DNA of 64,000 nt from Cavia porcellus. Taxonomy: Eukaryota > Chordata > Mammalia > Rodentia > Caviidae. The stretch spans positions 51,629,019 to 51,693,018 of the forward strand of contig NW_026947485.1 in the NCBI RefSeq assembly GCF_034190915.1, in the 5' to 3' direction. The notes beneath the pieces are model-generated. The model was not told the DNA's origin. It searched no databases and saw nothing but the letters and a program-made list of their open reading frames with translations. Each line of letters begins with the position of its first letter. Within the stretch, counting starts at the first letter, position 1. Made by a program: the position numbers and the translations under genes. Below, one piece after another: positions 1 to 12,203 of this stretch.

Positions 1-1704
1 GATTAGTACTATTTGTTTTTACAATAGTGGTTTCATAATTTGACTATTTTACTGCTTAGATTTCTTTGTTGCTGTTGTTTATTTTTTATTTTTTGAAGTA
101 CTAGGGATTGAGCCAGGCAAGTGCTCTAACATTGAGTTTGTCTGGAAATTTAATTGTATTATAACTATACCTTTCTTAACAAGTGGTTCCATCTGTCAAA
201 GTTAGAAATAAAATTTCAGCCAATCCAAGTGCATCATGCATGAATGTCAAGTTAGTGTAATATAATAATTTATATATTCCATGAATAACCCTAATACACA
301 GTCTGTTAATAAGAATTTTAAAGAACAAGAGATGAGACCAAATGCATTCAATTAGGTATTAAGAAGGCTAACAAAAATTTGGAGTTCTACAAAATTAACC
401 AATCTAGTTGTTAATCCAAAGCCTTATTATGAACTTTTGGATTCAATTTCCAGTTTCCACATTTATCCTGTTGATTTTGATTTGTAAAAGCAAGGTCAAC
501 ATTCGTCATTCATTTTAATAATAAAAGTGATCAGTGTGTTCACATTGTTAAAAAGAATTATCCAAAATGTCAGAAACAAACAAAAATAATTTTGTCTCCT
601 CAACTGAGTATTAGAAAATTATTGAGTGAGGATGCCTGAGGGTGACCCTTTGGGAATGTAATGTCCTGTTTAAATTGGTTTACACTTGCTTAGAGCTCTG
701 GCATTTTATACCACTGAAGTTACTTGTTAACTTTTAGAAACCTATGGTGGGTGAGGTGTTCTCAAAAATTGTCTGCTAGAAATTTTAAAACTAAAGATCA
801 TATATTCATTGATTCATAGAATTAATCGGTTTTATAATTTCATAATCTTGTTCCACTCTTTCTGATTTCAATGGTCATCTATAAGCCAAACTCTTCATAT
901 TCTTTTTAAACTAATTTTGCCATCTAGATTGTTTCCTCATCTGTAAGCTGAATAAGGTCCCAAAAGATGCTTCCAATTTTATTGGTGGGAAATTTTCTTT
1001 TAATACTTTGAGAGTCACATTTTTATTGTATAAAGCCTTTTAAAAACATAATGAAAAATTGAAAAAAATAAGACTGTGAACAGAAAAAGAACCTGGAAAG
1101 GGAGACGGGGCCAAGGAGGGGGAGTAGAGAAGGATTCAGGCATTGAACTGTGGGGTTATTTTGTCTGGCACATTCATTTCAGTTGTTAGGATAAAATATT
1201 ATGAATGTTATAATATTAATCAATAAACTGAAACTGTGCTTCCCAAGAGTAGTTGGTCTCTCTTTTATAACAAATATATAACTACAATGTGAATGTATAA
1301 TTGAATATACAGTGAGCAAATTTGTTGAATTGAGCATATTGAATATACAAGTTACAGAAAAAAAGGTATTTTAGTTATTCAGGCTAAGTATTATATATCA
1401 GAAAGGTTTTATTGAACACTTTTTTTTATCACAACTGTCTGTGAGTTTCATCTAGTTATGTATGTTTGTGCATACATATACACTTTTAAATTAAATTTAA
1501 AATGATCACTGCCTGCATAACAACTTCATGGATAAGGAGAAAAGTTTTTAGATGCTATCTAAAACTGGATCATCCAAAATAAAAACAACACTTCACAGCT
1601 GGAGTTTAAAGAGAGGAAGATTTTTACATTAAATCTAGAGAATTCCAGTTTTTTTCTGCACTAATTATGAAAAATCCTATGCTTTCCAGAAGTTAGTATT
1701 TAAA
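1..1704. other. AT-rich non-coding stretch with a small SINE relic
   Basis: No open frame of coding character, splice-bounded exon or RNA gene is visible. Bases about 75-140 read like the 3' part of an ID/B4-type SINE in antisense (a 'gtactagggattgagcc' run, then 'aagtgctctaacattgag'). The rest is unique AT-rich DNA that I cannot assign. Confidence 0.5.
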
Positions 1705-1744
1705 GAAAAAAAGAAAAGAAAAAAAAAAAAAAAAAAAAAAAAAA
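1705..1744. repeat. A-rich tract / poly(A)
   Basis: A nearly pure A run with a few G interruptions. It could be the tail of a decayed retroposon, but no recognisable body lies upstream. Confidence 0.8.
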
Positions 1745-1849
1745 GACAAACGCACACACATGCATTTCCTCATTGAGGAGCTCTTATATAAAAAAGGTCT
1801 GCATATAAAAGACAGTCCAGAGACATCTTTGAAGGTTCTCGTTCAAAGC

Positions 1850-2480
1850 AGCTCCACTTTCTGGTGTGTCTGGGGATTTCTATTATTAATTGAAGTTAAT
1901 TTTCTAGGATATCAGTTTGCCGTGCACGTGGGAAAGATTGATAGCCCCTTCGATTCTCGAGAGTGTTGAAAATGACACTGTTCCCTCACTGGGTGCCTTC
2001 ACTTTTATCATCACAAATCAAATTATAAACATCGGGGCAACCTTGCTGGAATCTGGCTTCGGGAGATTTCCATAAGATTAATTAGGCGGCCAAAGCAAAG
2101 ATGGTAAAATAGAAAGGGGGAGGGGGCTGCGGAGGGGGAGAGTAGAACCATTCATTCCTGGCAGAATGGAAAGTCAATTCAACAATGGGTAATTAGCGTG
2201 GGCCACGGATTCTCAAAGGCACTGAGGACACTGGACTCTTTCTCGCACTGTGATGTTTAGTGCAGTATTGTGGACCCCTCATTTAATTAGTGCACTTTGA
2301 TACCCACAGGAGTTTGAGGCTCCAGGGCATGCTAAACACAGACTGACACCAGCACGCTTCTGCCTCCTTCCACTCTAATTAGAGACACAATGAACTGCAA
2401 AGACAATGTTTTACTCCAAGATTTCTTCTGCAGATACCTCTGGCAGGAAACAATCGTTTATTTTGTGTCTATATTGGTAT
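1850..2480. promoter_or_regulatory. Candidate conserved non-coding element with homeodomain and SOX motifs
   Basis: This block is GC-richer than its surroundings, has no recognisable repeat and keeps several CpGs. It has four TAATTA-type cores (near 2080, 2190, 2284 and 2378). A SOX-like ACAATGG sits directly beside a TAATTA core (about 2181-2197), and a second pair of ACAATG motifs lies near 2388-2410. Such clusters are common in developmental enhancers. No long reading frame with splice sites is present. Conservation itself cannot be seen from one sequence, so the enhancer reading is inference. Confidence 0.35.
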
Positions 2481-2489
2481 TCAGATTAA

Positions 2490-5040
2490 ATTGTTAGCAT
2501 GCAAAAGATGAGCTAAGGGCACGTATCTACTAAAAATGCTTAGCAGGGTTCAAAAATGATGGAAGCAATTTGTGAAAAAAATTATCTTTTGGAAACTATT
2601 TATTTTGCTCTTGCCTAATTAGAAATAAACTTTAAATTGCATGTACTTTGTATTTTAGAGTAAATATTAATCTTATTTTGAAACACACAGAAATTCTATA
2701 CCTTAAACAAAGGCTCTAAAATTATCTCAAAGAGAAAGAATGTGATGGAAGCCCCTCTCCTCCTCTGAATTCAACTGCATTGAAATAACTAGCCAGCACT
2801 AGGGAGAATGACAGAGGTCATTTTTACAGGAAGATTACTAATCTGTCTAGAGCTCTTTAAAGAAAGCCCCGAAACATTTGCAGTGCCAAGTTAAAAAAAA
2901 AATTTATAATGTTAGTTTTGATGGACAGTTCCATGCTGATTGGAAGAATATAAATATCCCAAGGGAGATTGCATATTGGAAATTAATCTCAGCATCTACA
3001 AAATTCCAGCATGTGTTACTTTAACTATACATTGTAAATCTTGGGCCCTTTAACTTAAACACAGAACAAATGTTTCTCTATAGTATTATTGTCTATGCAT
3101 TTCTGTAACATATGGTCAGCTTGCAACATAAAATTCTGAAAGCATTAAAACCAAAGTGAAGCAATGCTATCATTTCTTATCGTACCCATTTCTCCACTTA
3201 GTATCAGTCTCCTTATCAATCCACATTTAACTTCTGGGAAAAGACCAAAATGTCCTAAATGAAGCCCCTGCATCTGTTGTGAGATAGTGTCTTTACAAAA
3301 CAATTATGTTCTAAATTTTAATATTCTTTGATACAGACAATCTCTACCCTACTTGAACTTTCATTGTCATTATGTCATGGATCCCAAAGGGAGAATGTAC
3401 TTTGTATAGGATAGTGGTTGGTCTTTTACTCAAAGTTGCCATAATATTTTCTCTGCAATTTTCTCTATACTTATATTGGTTTTGTGATTGTGCAAGAAAT
3501 ATTAAATAGGTTTCATTTCCAGTGCAAAACACAATAGATCGTGAGGATCCCTTGGGAGAGCATTTTAAAGACTAATTCAGTAAAAAAAGAAATCCATGAT
3601 ATATTAACAGATATTTTGTTTAACTTAGTCTGGGAACAACAGGTGTGGTCATATGAGTTCATGGTCACCTACCTGGAATAGTGACCTGGTTGCTTCCACG
3701 TAATTAATCCAGTCTTTCACAGTTGGGAGATACCATACTCACTTTAGAAACTGACTAGATGTTGTTACATACCACAGAATTCTTCTCTGGTTAGGCTATT
3801 TCTTAGAAACTAGCCTTCCTTATGGCTTGGCAGATTACGATTAGTTTATTATAATTAATAATAAAATGGGAGGAGGGTTAAGTTTCTGACATAATCTTAA
3901 AATCAAGCATCTAGGCTAACAAACTTTGATAATGATTTTGATGAACATTTCCACTTGGATGCATTCTCTTATGACTGAACACTTCAAAAAGTTCTGGATT
4001 TGTTAGTAGTAAGTCACTGTCTTATTCTGTGTCCTCTGGTATTTTTGGTCATATTCAGCTCCTGTCCAACTGTCTGCAAAGGACTATACTTATAAAATGG
4101 ATATTTTAAAAAGCACATTTAAGCCAAAATTAATGAAAACATTTTTTCTTACATATTTGAAACAGGTAGATAATGTCTGAGGAATTAATGAGTATGCCTA
4201 TATTAAATTTTTTCTAGTCTAGACCAGGAAGCCATGGGCCTAACCCTTTCGAGAGAAAGTTAGTAGGGACATGTACTTGCAACTTCAACTAATAATACTT
4301 CAGCCTAACTCAAAAGCACATTTTACTTTCCCAATGGTACTCTGTTCCCCAACTAAGACACTGAAATAACTGATGAATAATTAGCTACTATGCTTTACAT
4401 ATTAATGTTTCACATCATCCATCACTTGAAATCCTGAATTCAGCCTCAGCACCCTTTCCAAAAAAAAAAGGATTCAAGCTTCCAGCTAAAAGTCAGGGGA
4501 CTCTTTAACAGCCTGCAATGTGCTCAAGGACAAATGATCGGCCCCGTTATGGATAGTTTACAAATGGTTAATATGCTTTTATATTTTCTGCCTGTCCTAT
4601 TGAAAATCATCTCATCTATTATTAAGAGGTTCACTAGATTATAGGTGCTCATGGGCAAGTCTTGATTTAGTTTTTTTTTAAAGCAACAGACTAAGGGAAA
4701 TTATTTGAATATGCAACATCCATTGGCAAGTTGAACTTGATTGCTCACAAAGGTGGGCAGTGTTCCCAAATCACCTATTTGCAGAGTAGAATTACATTAT
4801 ATAGATCTGTGATTCGACTTCCCTAAAGACAGAAGGATGTTAAATGCCATGTAGCATTTGGGTAAATGTGACAGCATGGAGCACCATGCTATGACATTAT
4901 TTAGATTACAGGCTATGCCAAAAGCCATTTAGCAGCTCTATCAGAAAGAAGTAAAGGTTTCTCCCAGAGAAAGGTTTCTCTGCTCATCAGACCTGCTTTG
5001 TAAAGTTTCTCTTATTTCCATCAGCCTATTTTTCCTGTTC
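2490..5040. other. Unique AT-rich non-coding DNA
   Basis: No gene, RNA gene or clear transposon was recognised. The part around 4480-4800 is somewhat richer in non-repetitive mixed sequence and could be a weak conserved element, but nothing specific supports this. Confidence 0.4.
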
Positions 5041-5049
5041 TTCTCTATC

Positions 5050-5460
5050 TTCCCTTAGAAATTCGTTTCATTTAGAAATCCATTTCATTCCCTCCTGTAT
5101 TCAATGATGCTCCTTGCTTCGGGGGCCCTTTATAGTAATTTATTCCATATGCTTCTTATCCTTTGTGTAAAAGAGTTTTGCTTTCTTCTTTTTTTCCCCC
5201 TTGTTAGCAACTTTCTAATTTTCAGATCATTTCTACTCACTTCTCTGGTCTTGAAGCATAAAGAGTTTGCTTGGATCAATTTTATCAATCCATCTTATAA
5301 TTTTAAAAACTTCAGTTGAGTTACATGAAGTCTAGTCTTATTCACTAAGAATTTGTTCAGCTTCCTCAATTTTTTCTCATACCTTAATCATTGAGATCTG
5401 GTCTCATTCATGTAAGGGCTCCACATTCTCCCTGAAGGGTAACTAAACTGCAGAGGTTTA
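5050..5460 (-). repeat. Probable CR1/L3-type LINE relic, antisense
   Basis: On the plus strand the block resembles the reverse complement of the 3' region of CR1-clade LINEs. A pyrimidine-rich part is followed by phrases like 'cttataattttaaaaac' and 'ttctcataccttaatca', in the order known for these old elements. Divergence is high, so the family name is tentative. Confidence 0.4.
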
Positions 5461-5469
5461 GTGACCAGC

Positions 5470-6383
5470 AGTATTTAAATTACATAAGTAAATTCTATAA
5501 AAGCTCTATTAGTAGTGGTTTTATAATTCAATTGACAAAATAACTACCTATCTCAAATTATATTTAACATTACTAAAAGTCAATCTAATATAGTTCAATG
5601 AACATTTATTATCTATCAATTGAAAGTTAGAGGAAGGGTTACATATGTGTTTTATATTTTGATAATACAGTTGAACCAGGAAGAAATTTTTCCTTGCAAA
5701 GCACAAAAATGTTCAGATTTCCAATGTGTTTATGCCTACATAGTTTAGAGGACTCGCTTAATAAAATCACATGGAGTGGTCTCTTGGGAAACTTATTCAA
5801 GCTTCTTTTGCCTTATTAAGTAATACTGGTACATTTTAAGTATGTAGATTTTTTACTTTCTCCATAATATTTCTTGCTTCATACTGTAAGTTTCCTTATT
5901 TCCAAATTGTAAAAAAATTGGTTATTTATACACAAGGCTAGCAAATAAACAAAAATATTTCCCTGATAAAACTATAGTGTAAATAAGATACTATTCATTT
6001 TTGAAAATCACTTACTCTACAAAATTGAAAGCGTTTCATTGAATGCTAGTTTTGATCTATACTATTGAAGTGTTAAAACTATTAAATGATGGAAACTTTG
6101 AAAACACTCTTTCTTAATGGTAGGTTCTTTCTGAGAAGAAGAATAATGCTTATTTTTAAATGACTTGTTCTGACCTTTACTTAGCATGCTAGTTTTCCTA
6201 TACTGCACTTACATGAAAAAATGTTTAAATGAAGTTGAATTAGAAAATGATTATTTTCAAAGACAATGAAAGGGGGCTTTTAGAGGATTCTCTATACCCA
6301 TATGTCTACAAATTTCTGGTGTGTAATACCTGGTATGAAAGCTCTGAATGAATATGGAAGGAGGCAGTGTGCAAACTACCCAT

Positions 6384-6387
<4 letters not shown>
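5470..6387. other. Unique AT-rich DNA
   Basis: I see no gene, RNA gene or recognisable repeat in this stretch. Confidence 0.4.

Positions 6388-6461
<74 letters not shown>
6388..6461. repeat. (TC)n microsatellite
   Basis: An uninterrupted TC dinucleotide run of roughly 36 units. It abuts an antisense ID-like SINE and probably expanded from that element's tail region. The Ser-Leu reading frames across it are artefacts of the repeat. Confidence 0.97.
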
Positions 6462-6463
<2 letters not shown>

Positions 6464-6540
6464 GTGCTGCTGATGGAACTCAGGACCTTGTACTTGCCAG
6501 GCAGGCCATGCACACTGAGCTATATCCTCCCCCTCTCACA
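6462..6540 (-). repeat. ID-like SINE fragment, antisense
   Basis: The block from 'ctgatggaactcagga' through 'gagctatatcctcccc' is the reverse complement of a tRNA-derived ID body. The A-box-like end lies at the right and the B-box-like part at the left. It is diverged and truncated. Confidence 0.65.
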
Positions 6541-6784
6541 TTATCTTAATGACTCAGAGCAACAATTCTCACCTGACTTACTGTCCTTTACTTTCTGAAA
6601 TATCACTTTGATTGTCACTGGCACTCCGTATAGAGACAGGGAATGCCAAAAAGAAATTTCAGCACATTCTTTTGACTGATGTCCATCACTCAGCTGACTC
6701 GATTTTTATCCTGAAAACCACAGTGATGGACAATTTTGGCAATACGGGCCCAGGGACACTAGCAGCTCTTTTTTTCCCCAAATC

Positions 6785-6912
6785 ACTTGTTTTCAACTCA
6801 TGCTGCACATTAGAATCATCTGGGAAGTTTCAAAATCTGCTGATGACCAAGTGTAAACCCACACCTATTAAATCAGTCTTTGGAAGCGAGCTTTGAAAAC
6901 TGGTGTTTTAAA
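6785..6912. mobile_element. MER5-like (hAT-Charlie) non-autonomous DNA transposon relic
   Basis: The phrase 'cacattagaatcatctggg' followed by a matching inverted counterpart ending near 'gaaaactggtgtttt' is typical of short palindromic MER5 elements. It is old, without coding capacity, and its exact ends are uncertain. Confidence 0.6.
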
Positions 6913-6919
6913 GCCTATG

Positions 6920-7890
6920 AGAGATAATAATTGACAATCAAATTTGTGATGCATTTATTTAAACAAATGAGTACCACCTGGGTTGGGATACGAAAGCTGC
7001 TGGGATGAATAGATGTGGGTTAGAAATGCAAGACAGTGCTTTCAAAAGTTTCTATAGAATCTATCTATCTATATATATCTCATTATATATTATATTATTA
7101 TATTATATTATATATTGTTGTTATTCCTTCAAGGAAGTATCTGAATGTGACATCAGTGTATATTTATACAAAACCTACCAGATACTTTTGATACGCCCTT
7201 CCTTCAGTTTTTAGAATCATTTAAAGTATTTACCAAAATGCATATGCAATAATAGGACCAAAGCAACAAATTAATTCATGCTAAAGCCATAGTTGTATCC
7301 TACAGGTTCATCCTACACACAGTATTTCTGAGCTATATCAGAAGCGCCCCAAATATTTTTACAAGTGAGGAGTGGTGTTACACTTATCTATTAGTCAAGG
7401 TGTTTTTTAAGCAAAACATATTTCTTTTATTTCAAAACAGGGTGACAGGAATTTAACAATGGTTGTTATATTGCATATTGTTATCTTCAAAAGAGATGCT
7501 CAGATTATTAGATTTAGGCATGCAAAATTGATCAAATAGCTGTAAGAACAAAATCTTGTAGAGAGATAATAGTTTCTACTGTGAAAAAAATGTACTTGTA
7601 AGGTAGTTTTTGATATAATAAGATGAAGGCATGTCATTTCAAGCATTTAGTTTTAAGTATATTTCTTTGCTGCGTAACTTATCAGAGCCTTGAATATGCT
7701 GATATTCTGATATTCTGATAACTGACGGTTATCCAGAAGTATTTGCTTCTCAAACTTTCTTATATATATAATTCTATATTGTGGAATAGTAGAAATAGTG
7801 GTGGCCAAGGACCATAATGTTGCTAAGAATTAGTCAAAATAAATAATATGAAAGAAACTAACATCTATCAGCTTACTACTATTAAATAAT
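6920..7890. other. Unique AT-rich DNA with a TA/TTA-rich patch
   Basis: Around 7055-7120 there is a low-complexity stretch of TATC, TATA and TATTA units. Nothing else was recognised. Confidence 0.5.
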
Positions 7891-7894
7891 TTCA

Positions 7895-8065
7895 GTTGAT
7901 CAATGCACCACTGAGGCAGGTGGTATCTCCCTGTTTTACAGATGAAGAAACCAAAGTTTAGGTCAATCAAGTAACTTGCTCAAAATTACTTGACTTCTTA
8001 ATAGAGAACCATGATTCTGAATTCAAATCTATGTTATTTCTAAATCTGTGCTCTATCACATCTTC
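7895..8065 (-). repeat. MIR SINE, antisense
   Basis: The run 'gttttacagatgaagaaac' followed by 'caagtaacttgctcaaaat' is the conserved MIR core on the reverse strand. The left arm continues to about 8060. MIR is an ancient tRNA-derived mammalian SINE. Confidence 0.8.
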
Positions 8066-8084
8066 TTCTATTCTTTGCTTTTAA

Positions 8085-8690
8085 AATTAAGTATGTTTTT
8101 CACAGTGAAATGCATATAAGTTAAGTATAGCTTGGAAAATTTTTTATAAATCTTTACACCAAATAACCATTATCCACTACCAGACTCCTAAATTTTTCTG
8201 CCCTTCAGTAATTCCTTCATCTTGCTTCTCAGATAATAGCCCCCCTTCAAGACAGGATTTGTCATGACTTCTGTCACCATTGACTAAGTTAGGTAATTTT
8301 GAACTTCATACAAATGGAAATAAATAGTAAATATGAATTTATGTCCTGCTTATTTTAGTAAATATATTAAGTTGAGATAAAATGACACTTGTACATATTT
8401 GCAACTGGATTATTTATTATTATTTCTTTTGGTCTCTTGCTATTATTTTTGTTGTTTCAGTGTTTTGCTTATGATGAGTAAAGCATCTACAAACTTTGCT
8501 GAATATTTTTTGTGTGTGCACATAAATACTCATTTCTTTAGGGTATCTGCACAAACAGAGTTGCTATATCACAGAGTAGGCATATGTTTAATTTCATTGG
8601 AAAGCTATTGGGCAGTTTTCCAAAGCTGTTGTCTAATTTTACAGAGTTCGTAGCACTAGCTATAAATGTCCAGATTGCTTTATCTTTTAC
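8085..8690 (-). repeat. Old L1 (L1M-type) fragment, antisense
   Basis: Phrases such as 'ctttagggtatctgcac' followed by 'gggcagttttccaaagctgt' match the familiar reverse-strand reading of old mammalian L1 3' regions. The preceding part (from about 8100) fits the adjoining L1 segment. The short open frame inside is incidental. Confidence 0.6.
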
Positions 8691-9023
8691 ATGCATTTCT
8701 TACTTAACTTTTTATTAATTTATTCCTGGATATTAAAAAATCCAGAAAAACAAAACTAAGCCTTCTAAAATACCATCTTGGAAATTCCCAGAACAAGAAA
8801 ATACCCAGCAACTCTAACCAATTTTATTAGATGACTTTTCAAACCAACTAAAAAACACACAATGAAATGGTCATCATTGAACCCAAAATAAGGAGTGAGC
8901 ATAACTATTGATAAAGAAAAGATAAACAGCAATATAAAAATCAAGATGTTGTAAAGAGCAGAAAACATTACAAACAAATTACAATGTAGTTAGAACAGTG
9001 AAAGGATGGTGTAAGGTGGTTAA

Positions 9024-9037
9024 GATCCAGAAGATGG
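9024..9037. repeat. Left target-site duplication of the L1-lineage element
   Basis: 'gatccagaagatgg' recurs as 'ggtccaaaagatgg' directly after the poly(A) end of the element (12190-12203). Twelve of 14 positions match, consistent with an aged duplication made at insertion. Confidence 0.65.
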
Positions 9038-9874
9038 GACTTCCCGGAAGAACATGGCAGACAGATAGCAGCAGCTATGGAGGCTCTTGAGAGACCCAGC
9101 TTAGAATCCAGGACTGGTGCAGAGTGAGGAATCCTAAGCAAGAGGAGATATACCCTGCTGACCCAAGAACAAACTGGGCTGAGAGAAACCAACTGGGAAT
9201 GCAATCCTGGTGCTATAACAGGAACAGATAAAACTTCAGCATGGAAGCTGGAGCCCGTGCCATTGGAAGCCGTGATTTGGGTTTCCTGCTGCCGCTGCTG
9301 CGTCTGAATCAGCTCAGCAGGGAGAGAGACGTGCAAAAGCTCTGAGAACGGGAATTGGTGAATGGAGTTGAGAGCGGGACGGGCAGGGAGCCATGCATCA
9401 ACCTGCAGTGAGTGAGGGAAACTGGGACTCTTCCATGGTCTAGGAGGCTCCAACAGAAGACATTCTGGGACTGGGCAGACTTGCCAGAACAGGGCGCTGT
9501 AGTGACTTCAGTCACATATCACCCTCTCAAGCGGGATTGGTGAGCAGTGCCTAGCCTACATGCTGCTGCTGGCTGAGACTCAGTAGGCTAGTACAACCCA
9601 GGTCCCAGCACCTGGAGGTGTACCCTAACAGTGAAGCCTTCGGTAGGTTGACCTGGAGGGGTGGGCCCCGCATAGGCTGCCCGGTCCGTAGCTCCCTGGT
9701 GCACTGCAATGGGCGGGAACACCTACCCAGCACAATTTAAACACACTGTGGCCAACAGGGAAGGAAGCTGGGCCTCCTATATATGCTTGTATATAAGGAA
9801 CAAAGAATATGGGAAGAGGGAGCAACAAGAAAAGCTCCTTGGCTCCCAATCCTGAGAAACAGGCAATAGCAGAC
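9038..9874 (+). promoter_or_regulatory. 5'UTR / internal promoter region of the L1-lineage element
   Basis: GC-rich compared with its flanks and running from the inferred 5' end to the ORF1 start. In L1 relatives this part drives transcription. The minus-strand open frames of up to 161 codons here are antisense to the UTR and show no independent coding features. Confidence 0.5.
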
Positions 9875-10775
9875 ATGGCACCAATAGACATAAAGCGCTA
9901 TCTCCAGAGCCTCATAGACGAGTTCAGGAATAAGTATTTAATGACCTGAAGCAAGACATAAGTAGAATAGTTAGAGAAATGCTAAGCACCACCCAAGAAA
10001 AAGCAGATGGTGGAATGGAAGAACAGAAAAAAAAAGGGAGAATTGTTTGATGGAAAAAATAGAGAAAACATAGAATACGTGAAGCAGGTTCAAAGAGATT
10101 ACCAGGAAACTAAAAACTCTATCGAAAATTGGCATAACAGCTTGAAAGAAACTAAGGATAGATTATCTGAACCAGAGGGCAGATATGTAATATGGGAGCA
10201 TGAAATGAAAAACTTCTTAAAAATAACAAAGAAACAAACAGCAATAATACAAAGACTAGAAGATGATAAGAGGAGCTATAACTTAAGAATTAAGCAAACA
10301 CAAACAAATGAACTACAAAAGCTACTCGTAGAAATAATCCAGGAGAATTTTCCTAATTTAGTAATTAGGAAATTTTTCCTAATTTAGTAAAGATACTCAG
10401 ATGTATGAAGCATGCAAGACCCCATCCACCTACAACCCAAACAGAGCTACACCCAGTCATATAATAATCAAAATACCAGAAATCCAATATAAGAACAGAA
10501 TATTAAAAGCTGTCAGAGACAAGAAACAGATCACTTTCAAGGGAACACCCATCAGAATTACAGCAGACTTCTTGGCACAAACCATCAAATCACGAAGAGT
10601 GTGGGGGGAAATAATTCAAGCTTTGAAAGATAATAACCTCCAGCCAAGATTTATATATCCTGCACAACTGTCCCTAGAAATTGATGGAAAAACAAGGTGC
10701 TTCCAGGATAAAGAGGAACTAGGGGAATATGCAACCACCAATTCAATTCTACAGAGAATATGTAGGATATTCTAA
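9875..10775 (+). pseudogene. Disrupted L1-type ORF1 (nucleic-acid-binding ORF1p)
   Basis: ORF1p is a trimeric RNA-binding chaperone of L1 elements. The inferred start is the ATG at 9875, giving a frame of about 300 codons. It is broken by an early stop and by frame shifts near 9935 and 10030. The N-terminal half is Lys/Glu-rich and coiled-coil-like. The C-terminal half (10401-10775) keeps the typical order: a YNP motif, a HIIIK strand, an RITADF segment, and FIYPAQLS near the end. A 17-bp repeat at 10348-10364 and 10374-10390 shifts the frame between the halves. The frame is not functional as it stands. Confidence 0.75.
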
Positions 10776-12189
10776 AAAAGAAAAATACGAAGAATCCAGA
10801 AATAGTGGCAGAGAGGCAGAAAACAAAATGAAGAAGACAAACTGACAACTAATGACAGAAAAAGAGCTCAACAGAAATGAGGCAGAGAAGGTTGGATGGT
10901 AGGAACAGCTATTTTGGAGAAAACAAGACACATAATAGCTAGGGCTGATTTAATATCATCTTGTTTTGAAGTCCCATCAAGCTTTTGTTCTTCAGTCTCC
11001 ATCGGTCTTAACATGTTGTATCTTATTGGATTTCATTATATGTGATAGTATAAACAAAAACTTTTATAGACAAGGAGATTATACAGAAACCATTATTCAT
11101 TTTCTGTTAGTTGATTCTAAATACTCTGTAATACTGTCATTCTCTTGAATGGTTTTACATTGTTTTGATATATTTGATGCTACAGTATATGAAGTTATAC
11201 TCAAAGATTTCAAGGAAAGAGACAATATGGTAAATACTTTTATGTCTGGATTATCTTGTGGTGAAACACTATTCTGCTTAAATGGTTATTTTTTGATCTG
11301 CGCTGTTTTGTTGTTATGCCCTCTTTTATCCCAATCTCCATTTTATTATTTTTTTATTTTTATCCTTTTATTTAAGGGAAAAGTAAATTAAAAAATAGCA
11401 GGATATATTATAGTAACCCACTTTGATTTTCTATTAACTTGATTTGAAGCCCTGTATTGCTCTCATTATCTTGTTTTGACTGATGTTCCTCTATTTTGTT
11501 TTGCTTGATAGTACCAGGTTCGAAAATTTAGGCAACAGCTGTGAAGATAGTGGGATTCATTATGACGCCCATTCTGGTTGACTATTATCTACCTTTGAAG
11601 ACCTGTAATGTCTCCAAAGTTTTAGTTTTGTTGGTTTCGTTCTTTACTGTTTTGTTCAATTTTATTATAACTGATGATATAGGCAATTCTATTTGAGACA
11701 GCAGGAGGCATTATGGTAACCATTGTTGATCACCTTGTATTATGTTTTTACATTATCTATTATGGCCACCCTTTTGATTTGACCAACTCTGTTCTGTTAT
11801 GTCACATTTGGTTTTACTCTCTTCCAAAAAAGTAATAAGAACTGTGGGAGTAATAAATCTCCAAATATGTAATAGTCATTGTACAAAAGAGAGGAAAATA
11901 AAGTGCTCTAAACGATATAACTGCATGTATATTTAAGTGTATAAGACAGACATTGATATTATTGAGTTTTGTTGGATCGTTGAACAGAACTGTTTGCAGT
12001 CTCACTGTTTGAATGTCTACTTTATATACTTTAATTTTGTAACTTGAACAAATATTTCTCAGATGACAATATGTAATCCATTAACTAGTGATTTCCTACT
12101 TTTTATTTTTTTTCTGAAATTCTGTATAACTTGTACCATTTTTCTGCTTTTTTTTCTTTTTCTCCTTAAATAAAATAAAAAAAAAAAAA
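10776..12189 (+). other. 3'UTR of the L1-lineage element
   Basis: T-rich, non-coding, and ending in AATAAA-like units and a 13-base A tail. Several loosely repeated phrases such as 'cttgttttgaagtccc' and 'cttgttttgactgatg' occur. The open frames here are short and AT-driven. No ORF2 trace was recognised. Confidence 0.55.
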
Positions 12190-12203
12190 GGTCCAAAAGA
12201 TGG

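Larger units (their letters stand above)
9038..12189 (+). mobile_element. Near full-length L1-lineage retrotransposon lacking ORF2 (HAL1-like)
   Basis: It has a GC-rich 5'UTR of about 840 bp starting with a 'gacttcccgg' run, an L1-type ORF1 (9875-10775), then about 1.4 kb of T-rich 3'UTR ending in an AATAAAATAAA plus poly(A) stretch. No endonuclease or reverse-transcriptase sequence lies between ORF1 and the tail. Imperfect 14-bp target-site duplications flank the whole unit, so the missing ORF2 is not due to 5' truncation. This layout matches half-L1 (HAL1) elements, which carry only ORF1 and depend on L1 machinery in trans. An L1 that lost ORF2 by internal deletion is the main alternative. 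Confidence 0.65.

Noticed and set aside
6302..6598. Plus-strand frame with a long Ser-Leu repeat
   Set aside because: It is the translation of the (TC)n microsatellite and flanking SINE.
8968..9891. Several overlapping minus-strand open frames of 60-161 codons, some Pro/Ser-rich
   Set aside because: They lie antisense to the GC-rich 5'UTR of the L1-lineage element. GC-rich sequence with few stop codons explains them, and no domain is seen.
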